Source of the DNA: Corynebacterium pilosum DSM 20521 = CIP 103422
GTDB lineage: Bacteria; Actinomycetota; Actinomycetes; Mycobacteriales; Mycobacteriaceae
NCBI RefSeq assembly: GCF_000373805.1
Contig: NZ_KB892461.1
Span: forward strand, 62,001 to 126,000
Length of the DNA: 64,000 nt
Reading direction: 5' to 3'
Shown here: positions 41,537 through 52,761 of the stretch, piece after piece
Layout of the letters: every line of letters begins with the position of its first letter
Numbering within the stretch: the first letter of the stretch is position 1
Made by a program: the position numbers and the translations under genes
The notes under the pieces: model-generated
The model's input: the letters and a program-made list of their open reading frames with translations, nothing else
The model's database searches: none
What the model was told of the DNA's origin: nothing

Positions 41537-42619
41537 ATGAACACAATCGACAAGCTAGCGGACATCGGTACCTCCACATGGCTCGACGACCTGTCTCGCG
41601 ACCGTATTAAGTCCGGCAACCTGCAGGAAGTCAAGGACAAAAAGTCCATCGTCGGTGTGACCACAAACCCAGCGATCTTCGCTAAGGCAATGTCCACCGG
41701 TAATGCTTACGACGAGCAGATCGCCGAGCTGAAGGAACAGGGCGCAGACGTGGACACCGCGGTCTACGCCATGTCCATCAAGGATGTGCAGGATGCCTGC
41801 GATATCTTCGCCGACGTTTACAAGGCCACCAACGGCGAGGACGGCCGCGTTTCCATCGAGGTTGATCCTCGGATCTCCGCTGATGAGGAAGGCACGCTGA
41901 AGCAGGCGAAGGAGCTGTGGGAGAAGGTTGATCGTGAGAACGTCATGATCAAGATCCCAGCTACCGACGAATCCCTGCGCGCTGTCTCCGACGCTCTTGC
42001 AGAGGGCATCTCCGTCAACGTCACGCTGATCTTCAGTGTTGAGCGCTACAGACAGGTCATCGAGGCGTACAAGGATGGCATCAAGCGCGCAGCTGAGGCT
42101 GGCAAGGATGTCTCCAAGATCTACTCGGTCGCCTCCTTCTTCGTGTCCCGCATGGACACCGAAGTTGATAAGCGTCTCGACGAAATCGGGACTGAGGAGG
42201 CGAAGGCCTTGAAGGGCCGGGCTGGTGTCGCCAACGCGCGACTAGCTTACCGCCTGTTCCTGGATGAGTTCGCCAACGAAGATCTTCCAGCTGGTGCGAA
42301 CAAGCAGCGTCCACTGTGGGCATCCACCGGTGTGAAGAACCCGGACTACCCTGCAACTCTGTACGTCACCGAGTTGGCTGGTCCAGACACCGTCAACACC
42401 ATGCCTGAGGCAACGATCGACGCTGCTTTGGACACTGAGAAGCTTCACGGTGACACCCTGACCGGGTTTACGTCATCGGCTCAAAAGATCTTCCAGCAGC
42501 TCGAAGAGGTTGGAATCGACCTCGACGATGTGGTCAAGGTTCTTGAGCGTGAGGGCGTCGAGAAGTTCGTGGACTCCTGGCAAGAGCTCCTCGATTCCAT
42601 GGAGACTCAGCTGAAGTAA
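41537..42619 (+). CDS. tal: Transaldolase
   Basis: Transfers dihydroxyacetone units in the pentose phosphate pathway. 360 residues, the usual size of the actinobacterial type. [60 protein letters not shown] with the Schiff-base lysine, and [14 protein letters not shown] are visible. ATG 41537 lies 9 nt after AAAGGA; an in-frame TTG at 41528 would leave no ribosome binding site. A large hairpin follows before zwf. Confidence 0.97.
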   Translation: MNTIDKLADIGTSTWLDDLSRDRIKSGNLQEVKDKKSIVGVTTNPAIFAKAMSTGNAYDEQIAELKEQGADVDTAVYAMSIKDVQDACDIFADVYKATNGEDGRVSIEVDPRISADEEGTLKQAKELWEKVDRENVMIKIPATDESLRAVSDALAEGISVNVTLIFSVERYRQVIEAYKDGIKRAAEAGKDVSKIYSVASFFVSRMDTEVDKRLDEIGTEEAKALKGRAGVANARLAYRLFLDEFANEDLPAGANKQRPLWASTGVKNPDYPATLYVTELAGPDTVNTMPEATIDAALDTEKLHGDTLTGFTSSAQKIFQQLEEVGIDLDDVVKVLEREGVEKFVDSWQELLDSMETQLK

Positions 42620-42633
42620 GCACTTCTCCCCTA

Positions 42634-42681
42634 AAGTCCCGGCAACCGACTATTCTGGCGGTAGCCGGGACTTGGTATTTT
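42634..42681 (+). terminator. Intra-operon hairpin between tal and zwf
   Basis: AAGTCCCGGC (42634-42643) and GCCGGGACTT (42664-42673) form a perfect 10-bp stem; the 20-nt loop pairs further (ACCG/CGGT) after one mismatch on each side. GGTATTTTTAT follows. Within the operon it may act as a partial terminator or RNA-processing site, setting zwf-opcA-pgl below tkt-tal. Confidence 0.7.
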
Positions 42682-42717
42682 TATCAATAGAATTATTTCT
42701 TAAGCGAAAGGTTTCTC

Positions 42718-44256
42718 GTGACTGATAGCGGAACCCCCTGGGTCAACCCCTTACGCAACCCACGCGACAAGCGCCTGCCACGTATCGCAGGCCCGTCGGG
42801 CATGGTCATCTTCGGTGTTACCGGTGACCTTGCGTACAAAAAGCTTCTCCCAGCCGTCTATGACCTCGCCAGCCGTGGCCTGCTACCGGCCGGGTTCACC
42901 CTCGTCGGCTTTGGTCGCCGCGATTGGTCGAAGCAGGACTTCGAAGATTACGTCCGGGGTTCCGTGGAAGCAGGTGCGCGAACCAAGTTCGAAGAGCACG
43001 TGTGGACGCGCTTGGCCGAGGGCATGCAGTTCGTCTCCGGCGCATTTAACGACGATCAGGCCTTCGACAACCTGGCGGAAACGTTGGCGGAGATGGACCG
43101 TACTCGCGGCACCGGCGGCAACTGGGCCTTTTACCTGTCCATTCCACCATCAGCTTTCGCCGATGTGGTGTATCAGCTCGACCGCGCTGGCATGGCTCAG
43201 GCAACCGAGGATTCCTGGCGTCGAGTGATCATCGAAAAGCCCTTCGGCGATGACTTGGAGTCCGCGAAAGAACTTAACGCGATCGTCAACAACGTGTTCC
43301 CGGAGCAATCGGTCTTCCGCATCGACCACTACCTGGGCAAGGAGACCGTGCAGAACATCCTGGCGCTACGATTTGCCAACCAGCTGTTCGAGCCACTGTG
43401 GAACGCACACCACATCGACCACGTCCAGATCACCATGGCCGAAGACATCGGCTTGGGCGGACGCGCCGGCTACTACGACGGCATCGGTGCCGCACGCGAC
43501 GTGATCCAGAACCACCTCCTCCAGCTCTTGGCCTTGGTGGCGATGGAAGAGCCGCTGAACTTCTCCCCGAAGTCATTGCGCGCCGAGAAACTGAAGGTGC
43601 TACGCGCAACCACGCCAGTGTTACCTCTCGATGAGACCACGGCGCGCGGCCAGTACACCGAAGGGTGGCAGGGCTCGCAGCACGTGCCAGGGCTGCGTGA
43701 TGAAGAAGGCTTCGACCCAGAATCGACCACCGAAACCTATGCTGCCTGCACCTTGGAGATCAATTCTCGTCGTTGGGCGGGCGTACCGTTCTACCTGCGT
43801 ACCGGCAAGCGCCTCGGACGCCGAGTCACCGAGATCGCCTTGGTATTCAAGGAGGCCCCGCACCAGCCTTTCGACGAGGAACAGACCGGATCGCTGGGCA
43901 ACAATGCCGTGGTCATCCGCGTGCAGCCCGACGAGGGTGTGCTCATGCGCTTCGGCTCCAAGGTGCCGGGCTACACCATGGAGGTCCGCGATGTGAACAT
44001 GGACTTCTCCTACTCGGAAGCATTCACGGAAGAATCCCCAGAGGCCTACGAGCGCCTGATCCTCGATGCGCTGCTGGAAGACTCATCCCTCTTCCCCACC
44101 AACGACGAGGTGGAGCGCAGCTGGGAGATCCTCGACCCCATCATCGAGCACTGGCACGCCGGCGGCCGCCCCGATGAGTATGAGGCGGGCACGTGGGGCC
44201 CGCAATCTGCAGATGACATGTTGGCACGTAACGGACACACCTGGCGTCGCCCTTAA
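42718..44256 (+). CDS. zwf: Glucose-6-phosphate 1-dehydrogenase
   Basis: First enzyme of the oxidative pentose phosphate pathway, making NADPH. The 512-residue protein has the dinucleotide motif VIFGVTGDLAYKKLLPAVYDL (GxxGDLA) near residues 29-49, PFGDDLESAKELN, the substrate-binding active-site peptide RIDHYLGKETVQNILALRFAN, and FYLRTGKRLGRRVTEIALVFK. GTG 42718 has AAAGG 9 nt upstream. Works with OpcA, its activating partner in actinobacteria, encoded next. Confidence 0.98.
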   Translation: MTDSGTPWVNPLRNPRDKRLPRIAGPSGMVIFGVTGDLAYKKLLPAVYDLASRGLLPAGFTLVGFGRRDWSKQDFEDYVRGSVEAGARTKFEEHVWTRLAEGMQFVSGAFNDDQAFDNLAETLAEMDRTRGTGGNWAFYLSIPPSAFADVVYQLDRAGMAQATEDSWRRVIIEKPFGDDLESAKELNAIVNNVFPEQSVFRIDHYLGKETVQNILALRFANQLFEPLWNAHHIDHVQITMAEDIGLGGRAGYYDGIGAARDVIQNHLLQLLALVAMEEPLNFSPKSLRAEKLKVLRATTPVLPLDETTARGQYTEGWQGSQHVPGLRDEEGFDPESTTETYAACTLEINSRRWAGVPFYLRTGKRLGRRVTEIALVFKEAPHQPFDEEQTGSLGNNAVVIRVQPDEGVLMRFGSKVPGYTMEVRDVNMDFSYSEAFTEESPEAYERLILDALLEDSSLFPTNDEVERSWEILDPIIEHWHAGGRPDEYEAGTWGPQSADDMLARNGHTWRRP

Positions 44257-44285
44257 CCGGGCACCTGGTTGAAAGGAACTTTTTC

Positions 44286-45224
44286 ATGATTTTGAACTTG
44301 CCTGATACCAGCACCCGAGAGATCTCGAAGACGCTGCTGGAGGCCCAAGACAACTTTTCGCTCGCGACTGGCCGTGTGCTCACGTTGATCGTCGTTGCGC
44401 GTGCCGACGATAAACTCGACGAACTGCTCGACACGGTGCGTGACGCATCCCACGAGCACCCATCGCGCGTGCTTGTGCTGATCTCTCATGACCGCCACGC
44501 TGAAACGAAGATGGATGCGAAGGCCATCCTCGCCGCTGACGCTGGTGCCTCTGAGATGGTGGTGATGAATCTTTACGGCGCGCTTACTGAGGAGCTCGAT
44601 TCGATCGTTACCCCACTACTCCTGCCTGACACCCCGATCGTGGCGTGGTGGCCCACCACTGCTCCCGCTCGGCCTGCAGAACACCCACTGGGCAAGATTG
44701 CTCAGCGCCGCATTACCAACGCGCGCCACAATGTCTCTGGCAACGCGCTGCTGCGCTTGTCCAACGGCTACACTCCGGGAGATTCGGACATGATGTGGTC
44801 CCGCATCACCCCGTGGCGCGGCATCGTCGCCTCTGCCCTGGACCGCTACCCGCACGAACCAGTCGAGTCCGCGGAGATCGTCGGGCCCGCCGACAACCCA
44901 AGCGTGGACATCGCTGCCGGCTGGCTAGCGGATCGCCTGCGTGTGCCGGTCACGCGCAACTCGTTCCGCCCTGACGATGAGGACAAGCAGACGCTGTTCT
45001 CCATCCGCTCGGTCACGCTGCACCGTGCATCCGGCCCGCTCGTCGTAGAAGTTCTCGACGAACGCACCATGCGCCTTGGACTTCCCAACCAGCCTGATTC
45101 CCTCGTGGCTGCCAACATCCGCACCGACGCGGAGTGCCTAGCTGAGGAACTGCGCCACCTTGACCCCGACGTGGCTTATGCGCAGGCCCTAGACGGCCTG
45201 GCTCACGTCCAAGTCAACTACTAA
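44286..45224 (+). CDS. opcA: OpcA, glucose-6-phosphate dehydrogenase assembly protein
   Basis: The 312-residue OpcA is needed for full activity of Zwf in actinobacteria and cyanobacteria. Conserved phrases: DTSTREISKTLLEAQDNFSLATGRVLTLIVVA, HDRHAETKMDAKAILAADAGASEMVVMNLYGALTEE, LLLPDTPIVAWWPTTAPARPAEHPLGKIAQRRI, and DMMWSRITPWRGIVASALDRYPHEPV. ATG 44286 has GAAAGGAAC upstream. Sits between zwf and pgl. Confidence 0.96.
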   Translation: MILNLPDTSTREISKTLLEAQDNFSLATGRVLTLIVVARADDKLDELLDTVRDASHEHPSRVLVLISHDRHAETKMDAKAILAADAGASEMVVMNLYGALTEELDSIVTPLLLPDTPIVAWWPTTAPARPAEHPLGKIAQRRITNARHNVSGNALLRLSNGYTPGDSDMMWSRITPWRGIVASALDRYPHEPVESAEIVGPADNPSVDIAAGWLADRLRVPVTRNSFRPDDEDKQTLFSIRSVTLHRASGPLVVEVLDERTMRLGLPNQPDSLVAANIRTDAECLAEELRHLDPDVAYAQALDGLAHVQVNY

Positions 45225-45250
45225 AACGATCACTACCGAAAGGAGTACAT

Positions 45251-45976
45251 ATGGTAACAATCAATCAAGTTTCTGATCTTGACGAGCTGACAACCACGGC
45301 CGCGCAGAACTTCGCCGATGCCGTGAAAGAGATCCAGACAAGCGACGACGGCGGGGTGAACCGCGACGGTATCGCTCACGTGGTTCTGACCGGGGGTACG
45401 GCGGGCATCGCCACCCTTGAAAAGCTGGCCTCCATCGAAGGTATTGACTGGTCGAAGGTCCATGTCTACTTTGGCGACGAGCGCAACGTCCCCGTCGAGC
45501 ACCCCGACTCTAACGAAGGCCAAGCCCGCGACGCGCTGCTAAACAAAGTCGATATTCCCGCCGACCGCATCCACGGCTACGGTCTTGGCGACACAGACAT
45601 GGAGTCTTCGGCGCGTGAGTATGAGCAGGTGATCACCACTACCTCACCGCAGGGCTTCGATATCCACCTGCTCGGCATGGGCCACGAGGGCCACATCAAC
45701 TCGCTATTCCCCCATACCGACGCGGTGCGCGAAACCGAACGCCTCGTCATTGCCGTCACTGATTCCCCGAAGCCCCCACCGGAGCGCACCACGCTGACGC
45801 TTCCCGCAGTGGCACGCGCGGAACGTGTCTGGTTCCTCATCTCCGGTAAGGACAAGGCCGAGGCAGCCGGTCATGTCACACGGCGCTCGCCTGCCGACGA
45901 TTGGCCAGCCGCCGGTGCGCAGGGCCGCCAGGAAACGGTCCTGTTTGTCGCTGAGAACGCGGCAGCACACCTCTAA
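45251..45976 (+). CDS. pgl: 6-Phosphogluconolactonase
   Basis: Hydrolyses 6-phosphogluconolactone, second step of the oxidative branch. The 241-residue protein has VVLTGGTAGIATLEKLA, VHVYFGDERNVPVEHPDSNEGQARDALL, HLLGMGHEGHINSLFPHTDAV with the catalytic His (GMGxxGH), and VWFLISGKDKAEAA. Family name in C. glutamicum is devB/pgl. ATG 45251 has AAAGGAG. Last gene of the operon; a bidirectional terminator follows. Confidence 0.96.
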   Translation: MVTINQVSDLDELTTTAAQNFADAVKEIQTSDDGGVNRDGIAHVVLTGGTAGIATLEKLASIEGIDWSKVHVYFGDERNVPVEHPDSNEGQARDALLNKVDIPADRIHGYGLGDTDMESSAREYEQVITTTSPQGFDIHLLGMGHEGHINSLFPHTDAVRETERLVIAVTDSPKPPPERTTLTLPAVARAERVWFLISGKDKAEAAGHVTRRSPADDWPAAGAQGRQETVLFVAENAAAHL

Positions 45977-45986
45977 AAGATACGAG

Positions 45987-46023
45987 AAATCCTCCTCACC
46001 AACAGCGGTGAGGAGGATTTTTC
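45987..46023. terminator. Bidirectional terminator between pgl and secG
   Basis: AAATCCTCCTCACC, loop AACAGC, GGTGAGGAGGATTT is a perfect 14-bp stem whose right arm runs into TTTT. It ends both convergent transcripts. Confidence 0.9.
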
Positions 46024-46038
46024 GTCGATAAGCGTGTG

Positions 46039-46272
46039 TTAGACGTAGGCCTGAATCAAGTTAAGGCCCACGATGCAGGCGATCCAGATAATCGCCATCA
46101 GGATAGTGATGCGGTCGAGGTTCTTCTCCACCACGGTGGAGCCGGACAGGTTCGACTGCACGCCGCCGCCGAAGAGGCTGGACAGGCCGCCACCCTTGCC
46201 TTTGTGCAGCAGCACGAAGATGGTCATCAAAATTGCAGCGATAACCAGGATGATCTGCAATGCCAACGTCAT
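46039..46272 (-). CDS. secG: Preprotein translocase subunit SecG
   Basis: A 77-residue SecG with two membrane helices (ALQIILVIAAILMTIFVLLHKG and ITILMAIIWIACIVGLNLI) joined by the conserved Gly/Ser loop KGKGGGLSSLFGGGVQSNLSGSTVVEKNLDR. It assists the SecYE channel. Gene order ppc-secG behind tpiA is typical of corynebacteria; in other actinobacteria secG directly follows tpiA. ATG 46272. Confidence 0.96.
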   Translation of the reverse strand: MTLALQIILVIAAILMTIFVLLHKGKGGGLSSLFGGGVQSNLSGSTVVEKNLDRITILMAIIWIACIVGLNLIQAYV

Positions 46273-46351
46273 GGTAGGTCGTGTCCTCTTTCGTCTGAAT
46301 CGTGGAACTTGATCAAGTCTACACCACGGCGATCAAAAGCCGTGTAGCCGC

Positions 46352-49117
46352 CTAGCCCGAGTTACGTAGCGCGGTAGCCAGCCCGTTCATCGTCAGCTGA
46401 ATGCCACGCGATACTCCCGTGCGGTGATCACCGGCGCGGTGGCGACGCAACAGCTCCAGCTGGATGACGTTCAGCGGCAGCAGGTATGGGAAGCGCGAAC
46501 GCACCGAGCGAGCCAGTGCCGGGTTGTCCGCGAGCAGATCGTTGGAACCGGTGATGCGCGAAAGCATCTTCAGGGTGAGCTCGAACTCCTCCCTGATCAC
46601 CCGGCAGATCCGTTCGGCGACCTCCTTGTCAGACACCAGCCGCGAGTACCGCTCCACCAGTCGCATCTCCGCCTTGGCCATGACCTGCGCCATGTTGGAC
46701 AGGGTCGAATTGAACCACGGCCAGTGCTCGTTGAGGTCGCGTAGCTCGTTGAGGCGGTCTTCGGCGTCGTCGCCCTCACCGACCCACCAGGACAGCGCCG
46801 AGCCGACGCCGAACCAGCCCGGAATCGCAGCACGCGACTGCGACCAGGCCAGCACCCACGGGATGGCGCGCAGGTCCGAAACGTCCTGGGTCTGCTTGCG
46901 CGAAGACGGGCGGGAACCGATGTTGAGCTCGCCGATTTCGTCGACAGGCGTGGACTGCGTGAAATACTCGATGAAGCCGGGGTCTTCGTGGACAAGAGCG
47001 CTGTACTTCTTTTGGGACAGAGCGGAGATCTCTCCCATGATTTCGCAGGCGCGCTCATGGTCGTCGATCTTGCCGACTGGCAGCAGGCTGGCCTCGATCG
47101 TGGCGGAAACAAGAGCCTCCAAGTTGCGGCGGGCGGTGGCTGGGTTGCCGTACTTGGCGGAAATGATTTCGCCTTGTTCGGTGACACGGACGCTGCCGTC
47201 GACCGCGCCTTCGGGCTGGGCCAGGATCGCATCGTAGGACGGGCCGCCGCCACGGCCGACGGTGCCGCCGCGGCCGTGGAACAGGCGCAGGCGCACCCCT
47301 TCCTCCTTGCCAAGTTCAACCAGTTTGATTTCGGCGTCGTAGAGCGCCCAGCTGGCGGCGAAGAATCCGCCGTCCTTGTTGGAGTCGGAGTAACCAAGCA
47401 TCACTTCCTGCAGGTCCCCGCGCTGACGCAGGTAGGCGCGGTACAGCGGCAGGTTCCATAGGTCGCGCAGGATGCCGGCGCCGGCCTCGAGGTCTTCGAT
47501 GGTTTCGAAGAGCGGGATGATATCGATCTCACCGGTCGGCTGGTCGCCATCGGCCCGGATCACGCCCACCTCCTTGAGCAGGACCATGGGCTCCAAAATG
47601 TCGGACACAGACTGTGCCATCGAGATGATCTGGTGCGGCACCATATCGGCGCCGAACGCATCGACGGCGAGCTTAGCCTGACGCAGCAAGCTCATTTCGC
47701 GGGCGGTGGGTTCGCTGTACTGGTGCGATGAGCTTGGCATGAGCGGCCGCGGCGTCTGCAGTTCAGCAGTCAGTAGCGCGACCTTTTCGTCTTCGCTCAG
47801 CGCCCGGTAGTCTTCGTCGACACGCGCCACGGCGAAGAGCTCGCTGATCACGTCCTCGAAGCTCTCGGAGTTCTGGCGCAGGTCGATCGAGTACAGGTGG
47901 AACCCGAACGTTGCTACCGCAGAGCGCAGGTTGAGTAAGCGGTCGTCGGCGATGATCGCGTCGTTGGAGGCGCGTAATGACGCATCGATCACATCCAGAT
48001 CCGCCAGGAAGTCGGTCGCCAGCTCATAAGGATCAAAGACCTCATGCCAGTTTCCTTCCAAAGATCCGGGGCCCAAGAGGTGCTCGTGTGTGCGGCGAAT
48101 CCGCCCCCGGATGCCGTGGATGGCGCGGCGGTAGGGTTCGTCGATACGCGAAGGGACGTTGTTGTGGCCTTCGGAGGCCAGCGCGATCAGTTCCACCGTG
48201 ACGTCGGTCATGCGGTCCGACAGGCTGAGTTCGTGCTCAAGCGCGTGCAGTTGGGTCTCATAGTGCTGCAGCACGACCTGGGCTGCGCGGCGGGTTGCGT
48301 AGTCGAGCGTTTCCGCGGTGACATAAGGGTTACCGTCATGATCGCCGCCGACCCAGGAGCCAGGGCGCACGATCGCCCCCGTGATCGCCTCCGGCCCGTA
48401 GCTTTCCCCAAGAGCGGTGAAAACGTCGCGGTTGATACGCGGGATCTCCTCGAGCAGGCTCAGCTTGTAGTAACGCAGATTCACCTCGACCTCATCCTCA
48501 ATGCGCGGACGCGCCACACGAATGAGGGCGGTTTGCCACAGCAAGGTCATCCGTCGCCGGATATCACTTTCGACAGCGTCAAGTTTCTGCTGCGTACGCG
48601 CCGTTTCGGGAGCATCGAGGATACGGTGACGCTCCATCATCAGGCGCGTGATGTGCTTCTGCGCATCAAAAACGGTGCGGCGGCGGGTCTCGGTGGGGTG
48701 CGCGGTCAGGACTGGGGCGACAAGGCCATCGCTTAACGACGAAGCGACCTCCGCTTCCGTCACCTCGGATGCCGCCAGCTTCTCCCAGGTTGCCTCGAGG
48801 GTGGAGTCCTTCGGGGCCTCACCGTTGTCGGCTGCTCGCTCACGCTTCCACTCGTCGTGAAGATCTTCGGCCAGGTTGGCCATGAGAGCGAAGTGGCTGA
48901 ACGCGCGGATGACGGGTGTGGCGTCGTCGGGCGCGATGTTGTCGAACATGTCAGTCAGTACTGAAAGTTCTGCTTCGCCCTTGGCGATCTCGAATGCGGC
49001 CTGGCGTGCGGACTCGACGCGATTGAACACGTCCTCGCCTTCTTGCTCGGCGATGATGTGTCCGAGGATCCGGCCGAGGTAGCGAATGTCCTCTTGGAGA
49101 TGGTCGTGCGTAGACAT
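46352..49117 (-). CDS. ppc: Phosphoenolpyruvate carboxylase
   Basis: Carboxylates phosphoenolpyruvate to oxaloacetate, the main anaplerotic step for the TCA cycle. 921 residues. Motifs: VLTAHPTETRRRTV (first catalytic His), VGGDHDGNPYVT, MLGYSDSNKDGGFFAASWALYDAE, RLRLFHGRGGTVGRGGGPSYDAILAQP, and RPSSRKQTQDVSDLRAIPWVLAWSQSRA near the C-terminus; it ends TMNGLATALRNSG, matching the QNTG/RNSG type end. ATG 49115-49117 is preferred to a TTG directly before it. Last gene of the gap-pgk-tpiA-ppc cluster. Confidence 0.97.
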   Translation of the reverse strand: MSTHDHLQEDIRYLGRILGHIIAEQEGEDVFNRVESARQAAFEIAKGEAELSVLTDMFDNIAPDDATPVIRAFSHFALMANLAEDLHDEWKRERAADNGEAPKDSTLEATWEKLAASEVTEAEVASSLSDGLVAPVLTAHPTETRRRTVFDAQKHITRLMMERHRILDAPETARTQQKLDAVESDIRRRMTLLWQTALIRVARPRIEDEVEVNLRYYKLSLLEEIPRINRDVFTALGESYGPEAITGAIVRPGSWVGGDHDGNPYVTAETLDYATRRAAQVVLQHYETQLHALEHELSLSDRMTDVTVELIALASEGHNNVPSRIDEPYRRAIHGIRGRIRRTHEHLLGPGSLEGNWHEVFDPYELATDFLADLDVIDASLRASNDAIIADDRLLNLRSAVATFGFHLYSIDLRQNSESFEDVISELFAVARVDEDYRALSEDEKVALLTAELQTPRPLMPSSSHQYSEPTAREMSLLRQAKLAVDAFGADMVPHQIISMAQSVSDILEPMVLLKEVGVIRADGDQPTGEIDIIPLFETIEDLEAGAGILRDLWNLPLYRAYLRQRGDLQEVMLGYSDSNKDGGFFAASWALYDAEIKLVELGKEEGVRLRLFHGRGGTVGRGGGPSYDAILAQPEGAVDGSVRVTEQGEIISAKYGNPATARRNLEALVSATIEASLLPVGKIDDHERACEIMGEISALSQKKYSALVHEDPGFIEYFTQSTPVDEIGELNIGSRPSSRKQTQDVSDLRAIPWVLAWSQSRAAIPGWFGVGSALSWWVGEGDDAEDRLNELRDLNEHWPWFNSTLSNMAQVMAKAEMRLVERYSRLVSDKEVAERICRVIREEFELTLKMLSRITGSNDLLADNPALARSVRSRFPYLLPLNVIQLELLRRHRAGDHRTGVSRGIQLTMNGLATALRNSG

Positions 49118-49151
49118 CAAACAGTGTCCCTTAATTGAAATAGTACGGAGA

Positions 49152-49181
49152 AGCCCCGAAGAAAACGGGTTCTTCGGGGCT
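49152..49181 (-). terminator. Hairpin between tpiA and ppc
   Basis: AGCCCCGAAGAA and TTCTTCGGGGCT form a perfect 12-bp stem with a 6-nt loop. No U-tract follows on the minus strand, so it is more likely a processing or stabilising element, or an inefficient terminator, than a full stop. Confidence 0.6.
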
Positions 49182-49201
49182 AGCGGGAGTGTGAACCCCT
49201 T

Positions 49202-49984
49202 TTAGTTGGTTGCGTCAGCAGCCGCTGCGCACAGCTTTGCGAAATCGTAGCCGTCGAGCGATGCGCCACCAACGAGGCCGCCGTCGACATCTGGCTGGGA
49301 AATGATTTCGGCAATGGTTTCCGTCTTGACGGAGCCACCGTAGAGGATGCGCATGTTGGCAGCGACGTCCTCGTCGGCAAGCTCTGCAACTGTCTTGCGG
49401 ATTGCAGCATTGACCTCCTGCGCGTCAGCGGCGGAGGCCACCTTACCGGTGCCGATAGCCCACACAGGCTCGTATGCGATGACCGTCTTAGACAGCTCCT
49501 CGGTGCTCAGGCCAGCAAGCGAGTTGCGGGTCTGCTCCACCACGTAGTCGACATGGGTGCCTGCCTCGCGGATTTCCAGAGGCTCGCCGACGCACACGAT
49601 GGGGCTAATCCCCCACTTCAGAGCCGCCTTCGCCTTGGCAGCGACGATCTCATCGGTCTCATGGTGGTACTGACGGCGCTCCGAGTGGCCCACGACTGCC
49701 CAGGTGCAGCCCAGCTTGGACAGCATCTCGCCGGACACCTCGCCAGTGTAGGCGCCAGAGTCATGCTGAGAGATGTCCTGCGCACCGTAGGTGATCTTCA
49801 GGTCATCGCCCTCAACCAGGGTCTGTAGGGAACGAATGTTGGTAAACGATACGGTTAGTGCAACGTCGACCTTGTCGTAGTCTTCCTTCGGCAGCGCGAA
49901 AGCGAGCTTCTGCACATCCGCGATGGCCTGCAGGTGGTCATGGTTCATCTTCCAGTTGCCGGCGATAAGTGGCTTACGTGCCAT
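49202..49984 (-). CDS. tpiA: Triosephosphate isomerase
   Basis: Interconverts dihydroxyacetone phosphate and glyceraldehyde 3-phosphate. The 260-residue TIM barrel shows [10 protein letters not shown] (substrate-binding Asn/Lys), [16 protein letters not shown] with electrophilic His, [17 protein letters not shown] with catalytic Glu, and [18 protein letters not shown] for phosphate binding. ATG 49984. Lies 33 nt after pgk. Confidence 0.98.
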   Translation of the reverse strand: MARKPLIAGNWKMNHDHLQAIADVQKLAFALPKEDYDKVDVALTVSFTNIRSLQTLVEGDDLKITYGAQDISQHDSGAYTGEVSGEMLSKLGCTWAVVGHSERRQYHHETDEIVAAKAKAALKWGISPIVCVGEPLEIREAGTHVDYVVEQTRNSLAGLSTEELSKTVIAYEPVWAIGTGKVASAADAQEVNAAIRKTVAELADEDVAANMRILYGGSVKTETIAEIISQPDVDGGLVGGASLDGYDFAKLCAAAADATN

Positions 49985-50017
49985 AAGTGACAGTGTCCTT
50001 TCGATTGAAAAGTGTGT

Positions 50018-51235
50018 TTAGGAACCCAGGACGGAAACGCCTGGCAGATCCTTGCCTTCAAGGAACTCTAGCGATGCGCCGCCGCCGGTGGAGATGTGCG
50101 AGAAGCCCTCTTCGTCGAGGCCGAGGGTGCGTACCGACGCTGCGGAGTCGCCACCACCGACAACCGTGAAGGAGCCATTGTTCTTCGTTGCCTCGATCAT
50201 GGACTCTGCGACAGCGCGGGTGCCATCGGCGAAGTTGGACAGTTCGAAGACACCCATGGGGCCGTTCCAGAACACCGTCTTGGAGTCCTTGATGATCTCC
50301 GCGTACTTCTTCGCGGTCTCTGGGCCGATGTCCAGGGACATCCAGCCTTCGGGGGTGCCGTCGAGATCAACGACCTTGCGGTCTGCGTCGTTCGAGAACT
50401 CAGATGCGACGACTAGGTCGACCGGCAGAACGATCTTGTCGCCGAAACGCTCCAGCAGGTCCTTGCACGTATCGATCATCTCTTCCTGCAGAAGGGACTT
50501 CTGGGTGTTGTGGCCCTGGGCGGTGAGGAAGGTGTAGCACATGCCGCCGCCGATGATGACGTGGTCGGCCTTGGTTGCCAACGCCTCAATCACGCCGAGC
50601 TTGTCAGAAACCTTGGAGCCGCCGAGAACGACGACATAAGGGGACTCTGGGTTGTCCTTGACTGCTGCCAGGGTGCTGACCTCGTTGTCCACCAGCTTGC
50701 CGGCGTAGGAAGGTAGGCGCTTTGCAACGTCGTAGACCGAAGTCTGCGCACGGTGCACAACACCGAAGCCGTCGGAGACGAATGCGCCGTTGTCTGCGGC
50801 CAGGGCCACCAGCTCATCGGCGAATTCTCCACGCTCTGCCTCATCCTTGGAGGTCTCGCGCGGATCGAAGCGGACGTTCTCCAGCAGGAGGATCTCGCCT
50901 TCAGTCAGTCCGTTGGCGCGCTCGTGGGCGTCCTCACCGGAGACGTCCTGAGCCAGCGCAACGTACTGGTCAAGGCGCTCAGACAAAGCTTCCGCCACTG
51001 GTGCCAGGGAGTACTTCGAGTCTGGCTCACCCTTGGGGCGGCCCAGGTGCGCCATGACGATCACCTTCGCGCCACCCTCAAGGAGTGCCTTCAGCGTCGG
51101 CAGTGAAGCGTCAATACGGCCGGGGTCGGTGATCTCGCCGGCGTCGTTGAGTGGCACGTTGAAGTCAGAACGGACGAGGATGTGACGCCCGTCGACGCCC
51201 TCGTCGAGCAGGTCTTGGAGATTCTTTACAGTCAT
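50018..51235 (-). CDS. pgk: Phosphoglycerate kinase
   Basis: Makes ATP from 1,3-bisphosphoglycerate. 405 residues. Motifs: [14 protein letters not shown] (substrate Arg/Asp/Asn), [29 protein letters not shown] (Lys of the nucleotide site), [18 protein letters not shown] and [18 protein letters not shown] 51235 has AGGAG upstream. Follows gap after a hairpin at 51281-51314. Confidence 0.98.
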   Translation of the reverse strand: MTVKNLQDLLDEGVDGRHILVRSDFNVPLNDAGEITDPGRIDASLPTLKALLEGGAKVIVMAHLGRPKGEPDSKYSLAPVAEALSERLDQYVALAQDVSGEDAHERANGLTEGEILLLENVRFDPRETSKDEAERGEFADELVALAADNGAFVSDGFGVVHRAQTSVYDVAKRLPSYAGKLVDNEVSTLAAVKDNPESPYVVVLGGSKVSDKLGVIEALATKADHVIIGGGMCYTFLTAQGHNTQKSLLQEEMIDTCKDLLERFGDKIVLPVDLVVASEFSNDADRKVVDLDGTPEGWMSLDIGPETAKKYAEIIKDSKTVFWNGPMGVFELSNFADGTRAVAESMIEATKNNGSFTVVGGGDSAASVRTLGLDEEGFSHISTGGGASLEFLEGKDLPGVSVLGS

Positions 51236-51280
51236 GAGGTCAAGCTCCTAAGTAATTTCGTTGCTAATGGGTAAAACTAA

Positions 51281-51314
51281 CGGCCCGAAGTGTGTGTCTA
51301 CACACCCCGGGCCG
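51281..51314 (-). terminator. Hairpin between gap and pgk
   Basis: CGGCCCG/CGGGCCG form the base and GTGTGT/ACACAC the tip of a two-part hairpin. On the minus strand TTAGTTTTACC follows. It probably ends a share of gap transcripts, so gap is made in excess over pgk; monocistronic gap mRNA is known in C. glutamicum. Confidence 0.65.
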
Positions 51315-51396
51315 CCATGAGGTTACGCGCTACGACAGCGGGCGCGTGCCGACGAGGGCGCGCGGCTTAACGCTGGCAGCTTGGGGCGCGGTGTCC

Positions 51397-52761
<1,365 letters not shown>

